64,000 nt of DNA from Lamellibrachia satsuma (taxonomy: Eukaryota > Annelida > Polychaeta > Sabellida > Siboglinidae), in the NCBI GenBank assembly GCA_033239005.1, contig BSQZ01000111.1, forward strand, positions 1,132,501 through 1,196,500. Direction: 5' to 3'. The position numbers were made by a program, and so were the translations under genes. Of the stretch, positions 50,766 to 64,000 are shown piece after piece. The notes under the pieces were generated by a model. That model made no database searches and had not been told where the DNA came from. It saw nothing but the letters and a program-made list of their open reading frames with translations. How positions within the stretch are numbered: position 1 is the first letter of the stretch; each line of letters opens with the position of its first letter.

Positions 50766-51065
50766 TCATAACAATATGTAATGCAATGTTGCATAAGAAT
50801 TGGACAGCCATATCCAGAGTTAAAAATTAAACCAGATTATGTGATAAACATACCGCTGAACTGCTTAAACATGCAGAATAATTCCTTGAAATATGAAGTG
50901 GAATGCTAAACCCAAATAACAACAGTTTGGGCATAGGAAAGGGAAATATGCTGCTACAGTTACAGCATCATATAAGTAAAGAGTTGAGGCTTATTGACTG
51001 GTAGTCCAGCAACATACCACGGTGTTTCCAGAAATTGATTTTTGGGAAGAAAGCAACCAACCTTC

Positions 51066-51617
51066 TCAATTCCGCGTTGACAATATCAACAAACTTATTA
51101 TAACCGGAGCGGAGCGGGTACCTCGACTTCCTGCGTTGACAATGTCAACAAACTTATTATAACCCGAGCGGAGCGGGTACCTCCACTTCCTGCTACACGC
51201 TGGAGGGAAACGGTGAAATAATTGGCAGAGTGCCACCTTGTCGAAGCACTCGGAGTTAACAAACGGGCGGGCCACGTTTAAAATCTCCCTAGCTAGCTGT
51301 TCCGGTTGACAATTAATGTTATTCAGATCGTTCCCTCCGATTTGAATAATTGTCTTAGTGCAGCCTAATTGAGAGTTATGAGACACCGAATCATACACAA
51401 AAGACAGAAGTGCGCCGGATTTACAAACAACGGACAAAGACACCCAATCTAGGACAAGTCCGCCATTTGTTATTCCACGCGCCGCGCAATAACTTTGAAA
51501 CCGTTTTCCAAAACTGTGCCCGATAAACACCACCCCTGTTGGATTAGCACTAGAACTCCGATGATGTTGGTTTGCCATTGCATTTGAAAATACTAAAACC
51601 AGAAAATTGGGCGCCAA
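51066..51617 (-). CDS. SGNH-hydrolase-like ORF, probably transposon-derived
   Basis: A - strand frame of 183 codons. V-F-I-G-H-S-F-G-K-R-F looks like block I of SGNH/GDSL hydrolases with GHS in place of GDS, and I-I-Q-I-G-G-N-D-L fits block III (G-x-N-D). A mid-region W-V-S-L-S-V-V-C-K-S-G-A lies between them. Such GHSF...GGND proteins are known from invertebrate retrotransposons, for example Ngaro/DIRS-type elements. The C-terminus contains a 59-bp direct duplication (51,076-51,134 against 51,135-51,193) that shifts the frame by 59 mod 3, so the last ~20 residues are the same DNA read in another frame and the block V His/Asp region is lost. Probably inactive. Confidence 0.5.
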   Translation of the reverse strand: MAPNFLVLVFSNAMANQHHRSSSANPTGVVFIGHSFGKRFQSYCAARGITNGGLVLDWVSLSVVCKSGALLSFVYDSVSHNSQLGCTKTIIQIGGNDLNNINCQPEQLAREILNVARPFVNSECFDKVALCQLFHRFPPACSRKWRYPLRSGYNKFVDIVNAGSRGTRSAPVIISLLILSTRN

Positions 51618-52047
51618 CCATGTGTTTAGTCCTTAATATGGCTATCTACCGTTAACAGTAACGGAAACACAGTACAAGTATGAAAGGCATTAATGTAGTA
51701 CATTTGAAATGAATCATACCATGAACTCATACAGTAACAGTACGGGCATAGTCTTTAGAAAATGCCACTGAAAAAAATAGCAACAAACAATGCAACGTGT
51801 ACAAAGCAATCAAATAAAGTTTGTAAATATCAACTCACTTCGATGATTTTCAGAACCGGAATGGCAGCGCCTGGCCGCCACAGCGGTCAACAGGTGCGAG
51901 CGGTGGACTATACCACTCGCCTGGTAGCAGGGGTGGTAAGGTTGCATTAATAGTACATTGATATTCCAACCATCCACCACAGAAACATCAACCACTTTTT
52001 TACTGTGCTAAAAATTACATTTGTGTCGTGTTTTCATAGAAATCACG
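51618..52047. other. No recognised feature
   Basis: AT-rich sequence before gene B. A TTTCATAG acceptor-like site precedes the ATG at 52,048. Confidence 0.4.
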
Positions 52048-52114
52048 ATGAAATGGATTTTAGCTGCAATGTGCTAGCTGTGTGTTTTCATTCAAACGAA
52101 AACTCAGGAAAAAC
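52048..52114 (+). pseudogene. Gene B candidate signal-peptide exon with in-frame stop
   Basis: ATG at 52,048 starts M-K-W-I-L-A-A-M-C, then TAG at 52,075-52,077, then L-C-V-F-I-Q-T-K-T-Q-E-K and a consensus donor GTAAGT at 52,115 in phase 1. Apart from the TAG it looks like a secretion signal exon ending in the same phase as the vWA/EGF exons that follow. It is read here as the decayed first exon of gene B. Alternatives are a chance ORF or a recoded stop. Confidence 0.4.
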
Positions 52115-52651
52115 GTAAGTTGATTTTCCAAAAAGGCTTTCTGTTTAAAATACGTCATTAATGTATGTATGCGGGTGAAAAAGACAAAGAGATGACATGG
52201 ACGGAGGTCAACGGTTAACTAGTCTCTCCAATTAGAGCAACACTTGTATTATTGCGCCGGCCTCAAAACACAGCAAGGTCAGCATGATAAATTGTCACCA
52301 GGAATGTTCACCATTGGCTGTAATCTGAAGGCGTGTAGTCAAACAACAGGTAATCGCAGAGGGGTCTGAGTGCACTCCGGTCAGTGTTCACTTACAACAC
52401 ATACAGTGGGCCCGACTGAATGTGGACTTATATTTTCATCACGTCACATTTACAACATTATAAAACAAATTCAGCGAAAAATCTATGAAATAACATATTA
52501 TAATTAATAAGCGATTGTCTAATTCGAAATGCGTTGGCTTAATATATATACACCGGCATGTGTATGTGTGTATATGTGTGGGCGTGTGTCTTCGTGCATG
52601 TAAATACATAAACCGATACGAATCTCAATAATGACACTACTTGCAAAAATT

Positions 52652-52690
<39 letters not shown>

Positions 52691-52697
52691 CACACAT

Positions 52698-52772
<75 letters not shown>

Positions 52773-52872
52773 TTGAGTATAACAAAAATGGATGTTTAGC
52801 TTCGTGCCGATGCGGAATCACTGCTTTGTTTGCACTAAGCGTCTTGATGATTGCAAATTGTATTTTGGACGT
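52115..52872 (+). repeat. Gene B intron region with (CA)n
   Basis: Contains a (CA)n tract at about 52,653-52,771 with one interruption. No other feature recognised. Confidence 0.65.
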
Positions 52873-52978
52873 CGCATTTGAGGTCGACACTTCGGGATCG
52901 ATCGAGTACAACGACCCACCGGGGGGCTCCTAACAAGGATCAAATTCTGGAGTTTATGAAAGGAGTCGTCCGGAATTT
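52873..52978 (+). pseudogene. Gene B: N-terminal vWA fragment, frameshifted
   Basis: Reads D-V-A-F-E-V-D-T-S-G-S-I with an intact MIDAS DTSGS, then runs through a six-G tract (52,921-52,926) into a stop at 52,931. Dropping one base of the G run would restore a frame reading D-Q-I-L-E-F-M-K-G-V-V-R-N-L up to the donor GTAAGT at 52,979. No clear acceptor with the right phase is seen before it; an AG at 52,839 is out of phase. The fragment has no close counterpart in the visible part of gene A. Confidence 0.6.
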
Positions 52979-53589
52979 GTAAGTTTGTATTTATTTGGAA
53001 TGAATTTATATTGTATACAGGCGAATGATTTTTCGCTCAAAAATATTTTATTTTATCAGTACTAATATAACTTGATAATGGTCACCTGTCACCTTACCAT
53101 CGCAGCCACATTTAATGGATTTTACTTCGTTTCATAAACGTTGTCCACCAACAATATAGACGAAGACCCTCATCTCCATCACACATTTGTTTATTTTATT
53201 GATATATCTATTATCTATTTATCCACTTTGCATGTACTTTCTGTGTTATCACCTATGTTTTTATTTGTCTTTACTATTTTACAGTTTATATTGTTTCCTA
53301 CTTACTAGCAATAATCATAGTTTAATGAAAATTAGTAAAGTAAAGGTGTATGATTGTATTTATATAAAACTTTTGAACTGTTCATCCTACATCAACATAT
53401 GACAACGACCAACCCCAATGGCCCCTTATTCGGAAACAAAATGTAACTGCTCTAACTTTTGAACGGTTCATCCTACATCAACATATGACAACGACCAGCT
53501 CCAATGGCCCCTTATTCGGAACAAAATGGGGGACCATGGTACGCACTTTCGACAAAAACAATTGTATTATCTTTACCTTTGTATAAACA
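52979..53589 (+). repeat. Gene B intron with ~82-bp tandem units
   Basis: Two units starting around 53,379 and 53,462 share ttcatcctacatcaacatat, gacaacgacca and aatggccccttattcgg; a third, diverged unit lies at 53,634-53,694. The rest is AT-rich. Confidence 0.75.
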
Positions 53590-53868
53590 GCTGAAGAAAG
53601 CTGGAGCCCACATCATCGTGATCTAACTATTAAACTGTTCATCAACACATGACAAAGACCAATCGCAATGGCCCCATTCAGAACAAAATGAGGGAACATA
53701 AACGAGCTGGAGCCCACATCATCGTGATTGGCGTCGGAGGCCGGACGGACCAGTTGGAGTTGACTCAAATGGCAAGCTATCCGCAGAGAAAAGATGATCA
53801 AGATCGACGTACGAGGTTCAACGACCTGTCCTCGAAGAAGGAGCTATTGGTGGACATGATCTGCAATA
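53590..53868 (+). pseudogene. Gene B: C-terminal vWA fragment, partly duplicated
   Basis: Two overlapping starts of the same exon are present: K-K-A-G-A-H-I-I-V-I then stop at 53,590-53,626, and R-A-G-A-H-I-I-V-I-G-V-G from about 53,702 continuing to D-M-I-C-N and donor GTAAGG at 53,869 (phase 1). The domain between the first vWA fragment and this one, including the TNTA threonine and the ITDG strand, was not found in between. So the domain is incomplete. Confidence 0.6.
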
Positions 53869-54074
53869 GTAAGGCTCGTTTCCATCAGTGCTCATTGTTT
53901 ACCTTAAATGTAAAAACATGACTGGATTTTTTTATCATAAAATAATGTTATATAGCATTCTTCTTCCTGTGTAGTCACAGCCTCTGACTAACTTATGAAA
54001 TGACAGACAACATTATGAAGGTGTTGGTATGACAGTTGTTTAGTTACGGTACATGGCGCATATGTTCTTTCAAG
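53869..54074 (+). other. Gene B intron
   Basis: Short intron, 206 bp. The last ~45 bp match the corresponding part of gene A upstream of 410. Confidence 0.55.
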
Positions 54075-54613
54075 ATGCCGAGTGAATGCAGATGTGGCCA
54101 TCGCTATATACGCCTCAGGCAGCATAGGAAAAGACAACTTCGTAAAAGAAATTGAATTTGTTCATACGCTAGTCTACGGCCTCAACCTGAACAGTGGCAG
54201 TCGCGTAGCGGCCGAGGCATTCTCGAACTACCTGAACGAGTACACTATGAAATACGCTGCGCTAAACGCACTCCGCTTCTACTACACGGCCGACACCACA
54301 AACACCGCCGCCGCCATCGACACCATGCGCAACAACATCTTCACCAGTGGCAGAGGTGACCGCAGCAACGTGCCCAACATCGGGATTGTCATCACCGACG
54401 GCCGCTCCAATGATAGGGCTGCGACGATCCGGGCGGCTACGAATGCCCGGAAACAGGGCATTACGCTGATTACAGTGGACGTGGGAAACAACCTCGATCA
54501 TTCCGAGCTCCTGGCAGTCGTCAACTATCTGTCGGCCAGAAACTACTTCAAGGCAACCAACTTTGACAATATTGACAATATTGCATCTTTTGTCATTTCA
54601 TCATTGTGCAATA
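54075..54613 (+). pseudogene. Gene B: diverged copy of vWA domain 1
   Basis: Aligns with 410-967. Changes include Asp to Tyr at 54,109-54,111, so the MIDAS motif reads Y-A-S-G-S and loses its first metal ligand, and an in-frame deletion of 18 bp near 54,228 (six residues after F-S-N). The acceptor has changed from GCAGGA to TCAAGA, so the AG moves one base downstream; joining to a phase 1 donor would put the exon out of frame and give an early stop. The donor GTAAGT at 54,614 is kept. The remaining frame is open over 181 codons, which points to recent decay. Confidence 0.8.
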
Positions 54614-55144
54614 GTAAGTGCATTTGATATCGCCAACAAACGTGTATATTTTTAGAACATTACACTGTAATGGATTTAAATGGTTGGAATTCGTAAATGT
54701 CGGCTTACAAGAGCAATTTTCTCAGATATGTTGGGCATCCCAATGTCGCAGGATAACGGACGACTTATATTTTTTATTCATTCTGATTTCTCAATCTTGA
54801 CTGACACGCACTACTCACAAGTTGAGCTTTTATTAAATTGTTTGAGCGTTTACACCAACTACATGTCTAGTCACTGCGACGTATATCATGACTCGCACTA
54901 CTCCCAAGTTGAGGGTTGATGAAAGGTCACGACGGGTGCATGTGTTTCGGTCGCTGTTTAGACCCTGCTTCAAAATCAAAGTCAGTCCGAATTCTCACCG
55001 CTATAATAAAAATGGCCTCAGCAAAAATGTATTGTGCGGGTTTTAACACACTCGATCATTAAAGCGCGATTTTTGCGACATGTCGATCGATACATTGGAC
55101 GAATATTGCGAGTTACATCGAAATGTTTCTGTACTGTTCAACAG
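54614..55144 (+). other. Gene B intron
   Basis: Copy of the gene A intron 968-1251 with about 245 bp of additional sequence around 54,760-55,000, where a ~25-bp phrase cgcactactc(a/c)caagttga occurs twice. Confidence 0.6.
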
Positions 55145-55258
55145 ACAACAACGAGTGTGCCTCCAATCTGTGTAGGAACAGCGGCCAATGCGTGGACCTC
55201 ATCAACGGCTTCCGATGTGAATGTAGAGACACCTACACAGGACCTACATGCGAACGAC
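55145..55258 (+). pseudogene. Gene B: EGF exon copy
   Basis: The 114-bp phase 1-1 exon is kept, with acceptor CAACAG and donor GTGAGT intact and all six cysteines present. Differences from 1,252-1,365 include D-N-N-E-C for D-D-D-E-C and N-L-C-R-N-S-G-Q for N-P-C-M-N-H-G-R. On its own this exon could be functional; it is called a pseudogene part because of its neighbours. Confidence 0.7.
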
Positions 55259-56440
55259 GTGAGTACAGAACTAGCTAACCATGAGACGTTGTCTACTACT
55301 TGTATCTCATTAAAAGTCCCGTCCTCGATTGATATAACCTTTGCTATTCACATTCATTTATGTTCTTGTTAGTACTGTGCTAATTGCTTAGACAATATGT
55401 CCAGTCGGTTTATTGAAAGGGTGCGTAAATTCGTTAAAATCAACGAAACTCTAGAATGGAATTTAGCATAATACAGAACCTCACAAAACGTCATTGTATT
55501 CATCATGGTGTCCAGTACGTTATCAGTATAGAACGATTTCAAATAATGTTCGCTTTAACAACGCTAGAAAACAGAGATTAAAGGGACACCAAATAAGAAT
55601 GTTTTAAACATTGAATTGTTTTGAAGATATGTATATAAACATTTGCTTTCAAACTTAAAGTGGGTAGTAGAACTAGAGGGCACAAAGTAGAAACATAATG
55701 TTACAAAGTACTTATTCTCCCAGAGACCAGTAAATTAATGGAACAAAACGATCTACTGATTGTGTTAATGCTAGCGGTGTGAATAGAATTAAACATAAAA
55801 TTGGCAGGTATTTGATAAATACAATAATACATTATTGTAACCACTAAGTCCAACTATTTGCCAGTCCCACTACATGAATATGCATTTAGAGTCACACACT
55901 GAGTCACACAGTTCCAGGCCTGCAGAGGTGGTGGAAATTGGAGGGAGGAATAAAAAATTGACAGTTTACTGCGAACTTTGGCAGGGAATGAAAGGCTAAT
56001 CATTCAGGTAAGGCAATAGACTGTCCACTGGTGGGGTCACTAGGAAGATAAACTGGTGGATAATTACAGCTACCACTAATCACTTTCTCTGGCTGTAAAG
56101 ATTTAGGGCTGGCATTGCTAATGTTTACTCCCCCAATGAGCTCCCACCCCAACCCACCTCAACAGTGCCAACACAACACAAGGGAGTCATTTGTCTCCAT
56201 TTGTTTCATTGAACAGCTAATCTCTGCAGCTATCAACTTATAGACCAGCTGGTCCCTTTATGTTGTTTGAATAACATATTAGTCATTGACCATTGACAAA
56301 GAGCACGTTGTTAAAGTGGATTCACAGGTCAAACAATGATTTCATAATCTGCTCAGGATACTGCTCACTACAGAGCACTTTTTTCAATGGCATGTTATGA
56401 ACTTTTGAAAGTGAATCTAACAAAAACAATTATTCAAAGG
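55259..56440 (+). other. Gene B: homologous intron, then unrelated filler
   Basis: To about 55,820 it matches the gene A intron after EGF 1. The following ~840 bp (to 56,660) replace the ~3.9 kb of gene A that holds vWA 2, EGF 2 and the first part of vWA 3. No coding signal is seen in the filler. Confidence 0.6.
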
Positions 56441-56640
56441 ATTACGCATGCATTTGATTTGTGCATTTGACAATTCAAATGTTTGTGGGTCGTATTCAAA
56501 TGCAAATGCAAACGTTCAAGGTGCGCATTCAAATGCAAATGCAAATGCTTTTACAATTTCACGGTGGCATTTGAATGCGCATTAAAATGCTCAACATTCA
56601 TATGCACATTCAAATGCATTTGTATTTGTTAACAAGCCGT
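56441..56640. repeat. Cluster of atgcaaat octamers
   Basis: At least five atgcaaat or atttgcat-like 8-mers and several catttgaatgc words lie within 200 bp, some overlapping as (aaatgc)n. They occur on both strands and make the stretch weakly self-complementary. Confidence 0.6.
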
Positions 56641-56800
56641 GACACAACATTAGTATCTTAGCCCTCCAATAAGGCAATATATTTGCTCAGAAATATATTT
56701 CCATGGAGCAAACCATTTTCTAAAAGGATACCGTGAACACATCGCTGGCAATTTCTTCGTACGACATGAACGCATAAATAAATTAATGATCTGTCCCCGG

Positions 56801-59150
<2,350 letters not shown>

Positions 59151-59790
59151 TTGTAGATTTCGGCCGGCAACTCGGTCTTCAGAGCACACCTTATATTGGC
59201 CCTAACGACTGTGTACCGAGCACATTAAGTTTGATGTTTGTCTAACTGTAAAGCATATATTCTCTCATTTGTTAATTGATTTAGATTCACATTAACCCGA
59301 AATTATTACTTTGTGTACCTTTTGTTTTTTTCTTAAAGAAATACGTCGCCATGTTTGACCATTTCAACACAAAGATAGCGAGATAAACAGTAGCACATAA
59401 ATCAATTCGTTTGTTTTCCTTTAAATTCATACCATATCGTATAAGGCATATAATACATTACACCGTAAACTGTAATAATACATCCAGTTGAACAATTTAA
59501 TACATTCAATTACAATTATCCTAATATATTGTTTCTGTCTTTCAGATGTTCATGCGTTTTCCCTACTCAGGGGAAATTCTCCCAGGATGTTTGCTTAACC
59601 TCCATATGGTTTTTGATCTACATTGTTTTTAGTAATATCATTTTGAATATGATAAGCATGGTCTTTTATTCACCTGAGTCACCGAAATCACCAAGCCGAA
59701 ATAATATAATAAAGTGATTTATGCACGTGGCAGTGTGTCCGAATTAACCGAGGAACGAAATCACCACCACCCGTCAGCGCTGCTCCTGCT

Positions 59791-61127
<1,337 letters not shown>

Positions 61128-62275
61128 AAATTTATGTGTGCAACTTAGTTTTATATATTCAAATTATAACGACACTACGCAATTTGCATTGTACAGTTGC
61201 GGTATAGTATAATGCAGCATGCACGTTTAAGGATATTTGATGAATGATATCCGGTGAAGCAGAGGCTTTTGTTCTCTACAATGGATGGGTTCCCTTAGTA
61301 CACAAGACATCTACCTACAACTTACACGTCTGCTGGGGACAAAGTGTAACATGCTCTGGTTAACGCTTGTTAGAACAGCGAGGTATAATGTGCTCTTCCT
61401 CCTTATTCCCTGCTGTACAAGAGTGAAGGTTAAGTAAAGTATTGTAAATCCACTATTTCTGTCCTTTCTTTCCATAGTTTTCTATCGGCTGCCCCCTCTT
61501 TCCATCTTTCATCCTCCCCGATGTCCTCATATCCCTCCTCACGCAGTCCTCCCATCTCAGCTGTGACCTTCCACTTTTCCTGCTTCCTTGATGTTGTTCC
61601 TCCTCTGTACTCTTTGCTAATTTGCCTGCATCCATCCTTACCTTATCTCATCCGGCTTCTCACTAATCTGCCTGTTAGACTGCATTGCATCCCAACCTCT
61701 TTCCTCAGGTCGTTCATCCTTCTTCTGTCCACCGTCTTTGTTCTTGTTATTCGACGCACCAAGTTGGTATCACAAACTTGCAGCTTATGTTGTTGTTCTG
61801 TAATTAAAAAGAAATGTGTGTACTGTAATAACACATATTTGGTAAGCGTCATTCAATATTTCGAGGCCATCCAGTGTGAACTGTCATTCACACATGCCCT
61901 ACACACTGGATCAGTGAAGCCACGAGGCTTGCAGTAGATCAAATTTGGATACCCTAAAAGTCCCAGTACACCAGAGTAGATGATATTGGCGTTGTCCAAG
62001 TGAGGTCGAACCACTGGAAGACACCCTGACCATTGTGCGTGCTTCTACTTAAATACACCATCCTGTGTTGCTGTCAATCATTGCCGACACCCATCCATTC
62101 ATTCACGTTACTACGTCGTTCACATTATCTTCCGTGCACAGCACAAAAAGCACTCAACCAGTGCACGCTTTCAAAGAGCTATCAGTATTTATCGGCTACG
62201 CTCTTTTCACACGATTATTGTATCTAAAGGGCGGTTCACAATTGTCGACATTTACTTATTTGTGTACAGTATACT
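61128..62275 (+). repeat. Segmental duplication copy B, left part, with empty hAT site
   Basis: Matches 11,580-12,356 except for the LINE piece at 61,431-61,831. At about 62,266-62,275 it reads tgtgtacagtatact without any insert or footprint. Confidence 0.85.
61431..61831 (-). mobile_element. LINE 3' fragment (reverse transcriptase C-terminus)
   Basis: On the - strand it reads R-R-M-N-D-L-R-K-E-V-G then L-V-R-S-R-M-R, a break, then R-K-S-G-R-S-Q-L-R-W-E-D-C-V-R-R-D-M. This is the conserved extreme C-terminus of a Jockey/RTE-like LINE ORF2 (G-R-x-x-L-R-W-E-D-C-V). Frameshifts are present near 61,640. Copy A lacks it and has five other bases at the same point, so it inserted after the duplication. 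Confidence 0.75.
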
Positions 62276-64000
62276 AAATATTAGACGAATATTCCAACCA
62301 GTAATGTAATAATCGACCCGTAATGTAATAATCGACCAGTAATGTAATAAATCGACCGGTAATGTAATAATCGGCCGGTAATGTAATAATCGGCCGGTAA
62401 TGTAATAAATCGACCGGTAATATGACAAAAAATGATATAGATAATCATAATAATCGTGATGCTGATGATGGTAATAATGATGACGTAGAAGATGATTATG
62501 ATGATGACGACGATTAAGGGGTCATCCTAGTGACGGCGATAATGATGATGATTATGATAAATATGATGATGATGATGATAACGATGGTGATGATGAGGAT
62601 GATAAATTGTTATGATGATGATGAGGAAGAAGATGAAGAAAACTAAGCGGTCTTAGTAATGATGATGATGATTATGACGATGATGATGAGGGTGATAAAT
62701 GGTTATGGTGAAGATGAAGAAGAAGATGAAGACAATTAAGCGGTCTTAGTGATGATGATGCCGAAGATGATGACAATGAGGGTGATCATTATTACGATTA
62801 TGAGGACGAAGACAATGACACCTTCAGCCTCAACATGCTGCTCCTCCTCTTCATCGTCATCATTATCCTCATCTTCACCCTTATAATGGCTAGATATGTT
62901 GACACCCACTCGACGTTCACAAACGTATGATTAACATAGGAATCATTTTAATTGATTGCAACTACCCTTAACATAATTGTTTAGACAACCCCTTCATTGT
63001 TTCAGCTGATCCCTTATTTTATTATTTTTGTGGTTAAGCTTAAGTTTCTAATATAATATCATATTGCATTTTGAGATTTCCCCTACCTTGTTTGATATGA
63101 CCCCTTAATTTGATCAAATGATGATCAGTTATTAAGCTTTTTTAATGATCCCTTAAATAATTGTTTGAGATGATCCTTTAATTGAGTGTGATTGAGTGAT
63201 TACCTTTTTCATATGTGGAGGTGACCCTCTTTAATGACCCCCCATCTTCCTTACCATTCTGTCTGACTCGGCCCAAACGATATGAATGGCATTCCAAATG
63301 TCCTCCTAGAAAACATGCGGCTCACTCGTTCTGAGATTCCTATGTTAATTAATAATTACCGGTCGATTTATTACATCACTGGTCGATTATTACTTTACCG
63401 GTCAATTTATTACATTACTGGTCCATTATTACATTACTGGTTGTAACAGACGTCCCTTGCCCTCCATGAATTAATACTCATTAATAAAATTATAATAATT
63501 GTTCAGATTGAAAAACATGTCGATGTAGCAATGTTACTACACAGTGAATGTATAGGAAATATAATAATGACCATCTGACAAACATAACAAACAGTTATAT
63601 TCGATAATTATGATAAAGCTTTGTGTTTTTCTAACAACTCCATGGTGTCATATCGATAATTGCTTTCCACGAAGTTGTATATTTCCAAGATGTCAAACTG
63701 TATTATAGCACCCAGTGAACTGCGCGGCGCTGGACTATGCAATGACGGCCATATTTAACAGGCGACCGACATTAATGCTAAGCAAAATACATGGTTTTGG
63801 GCATATGCACGTATAAGAGCTACCAAAGCATAACTAGCATCTTATTTTCATGGGCCGTGCTACCCTGTTAGATCGTCACGAGTGTGAGAAGTCTGGCAAC
63901 ATTCGTTCACCAAATGAGAATATATTATTTGTAAATGCCTATTCCTATTCTGGCCAATATAATATGGCCATGCTGTTTTTGGTCAAAATCAAACTTATGC
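62276..64000 (+). repeat. Segmental duplication copy B, right part
   Basis: Matches 30,672-33,220 and runs off the window. Contains the TIR element (about 62,286-63,450), a (GAT)n array (62,430-62,830), one arm of the palindrome and a copy of repeat family Z. Confidence 0.85.

Overview
This is a stretch of animal (metazoan) nuclear DNA. It has spliced von Willebrand factor A (vWA) and EGF exons with GT/AG boundaries, tRNA-derived SINEs, LINE fragments, hAT and pogo-like DNA transposons, and many long (TA)n, (GT)n and trinucleotide tracts. A marine invertebrate, perhaps a mollusc or another group rich in vWA/EGF matrix proteins, fits best, but the sequence alone does not fix the taxon. There are no bacterial operons, CRISPR arrays or confident RNA genes.

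Layout. (1) 1-6,376: 3' part of gene A on the + strand, seven exons encoding vWA-EGF-vWA-EGF-vWA-stop; its 5' end lies left of the window. (2) 6,377-12,356: 3' flank with a pogo-like element, a (TA)n(GT)n compound tract, a degenerate ~64-bp minisatellite and a LINE tail. (3) 12,357-30,663: a hAT transposon with an 8-bp target duplication (TSD), holding remnants of its transposase, a LINE tail and a 16,532-bp perfectly bounded inverted-repeat element (13,684-30,215). That element has 6-bp TSDs, two ~8.2-kb arms built from stacked satellites, and a 116-bp MITE on the dyad. It is the outstanding feature of the window. (4) 30,672-33,220: flank homologous to the right end of the window, including a TIR element of (GAT)n and a 1.2-kb palindrome. 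(5) 33,220-52,000: mostly noncoding, with SINEs, a hairpin MITE, a 2.0-kb hAT-like element, a TATA promoter candidate, a LINE reverse transcriptase lodged in a (TA)n tract, a tandemly amplified reverse transcriptase fragment and an SGNH-like ORF. (6) 52,048-56,995: gene B, a decayed paralogue of gene A on the same strand with several independent lesions. (7) 56,996-64,000: the duplicate of the gene A 3' flank, which carries the empty site for the hAT insertion.

Relationships. Blocks of ~365-33,220 and ~54,030-64,000 are copies of one segmental duplication in direct orientation. Order of events inferred from nesting: duplication, then hAT insertion into copy A only, a LINE tail in the hAT, then the giant foldback element into the hAT transposase codons. 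Gene A looks intact over the part seen and would encode an extracellular adhesive or matrix protein with metal-binding (MIDAS) vWA domains. Gene B keeps fragments of the same domains but has lost splice sites, a MIDAS aspartate and its last exon end. All identities are by eye; no alignment or database search was run.
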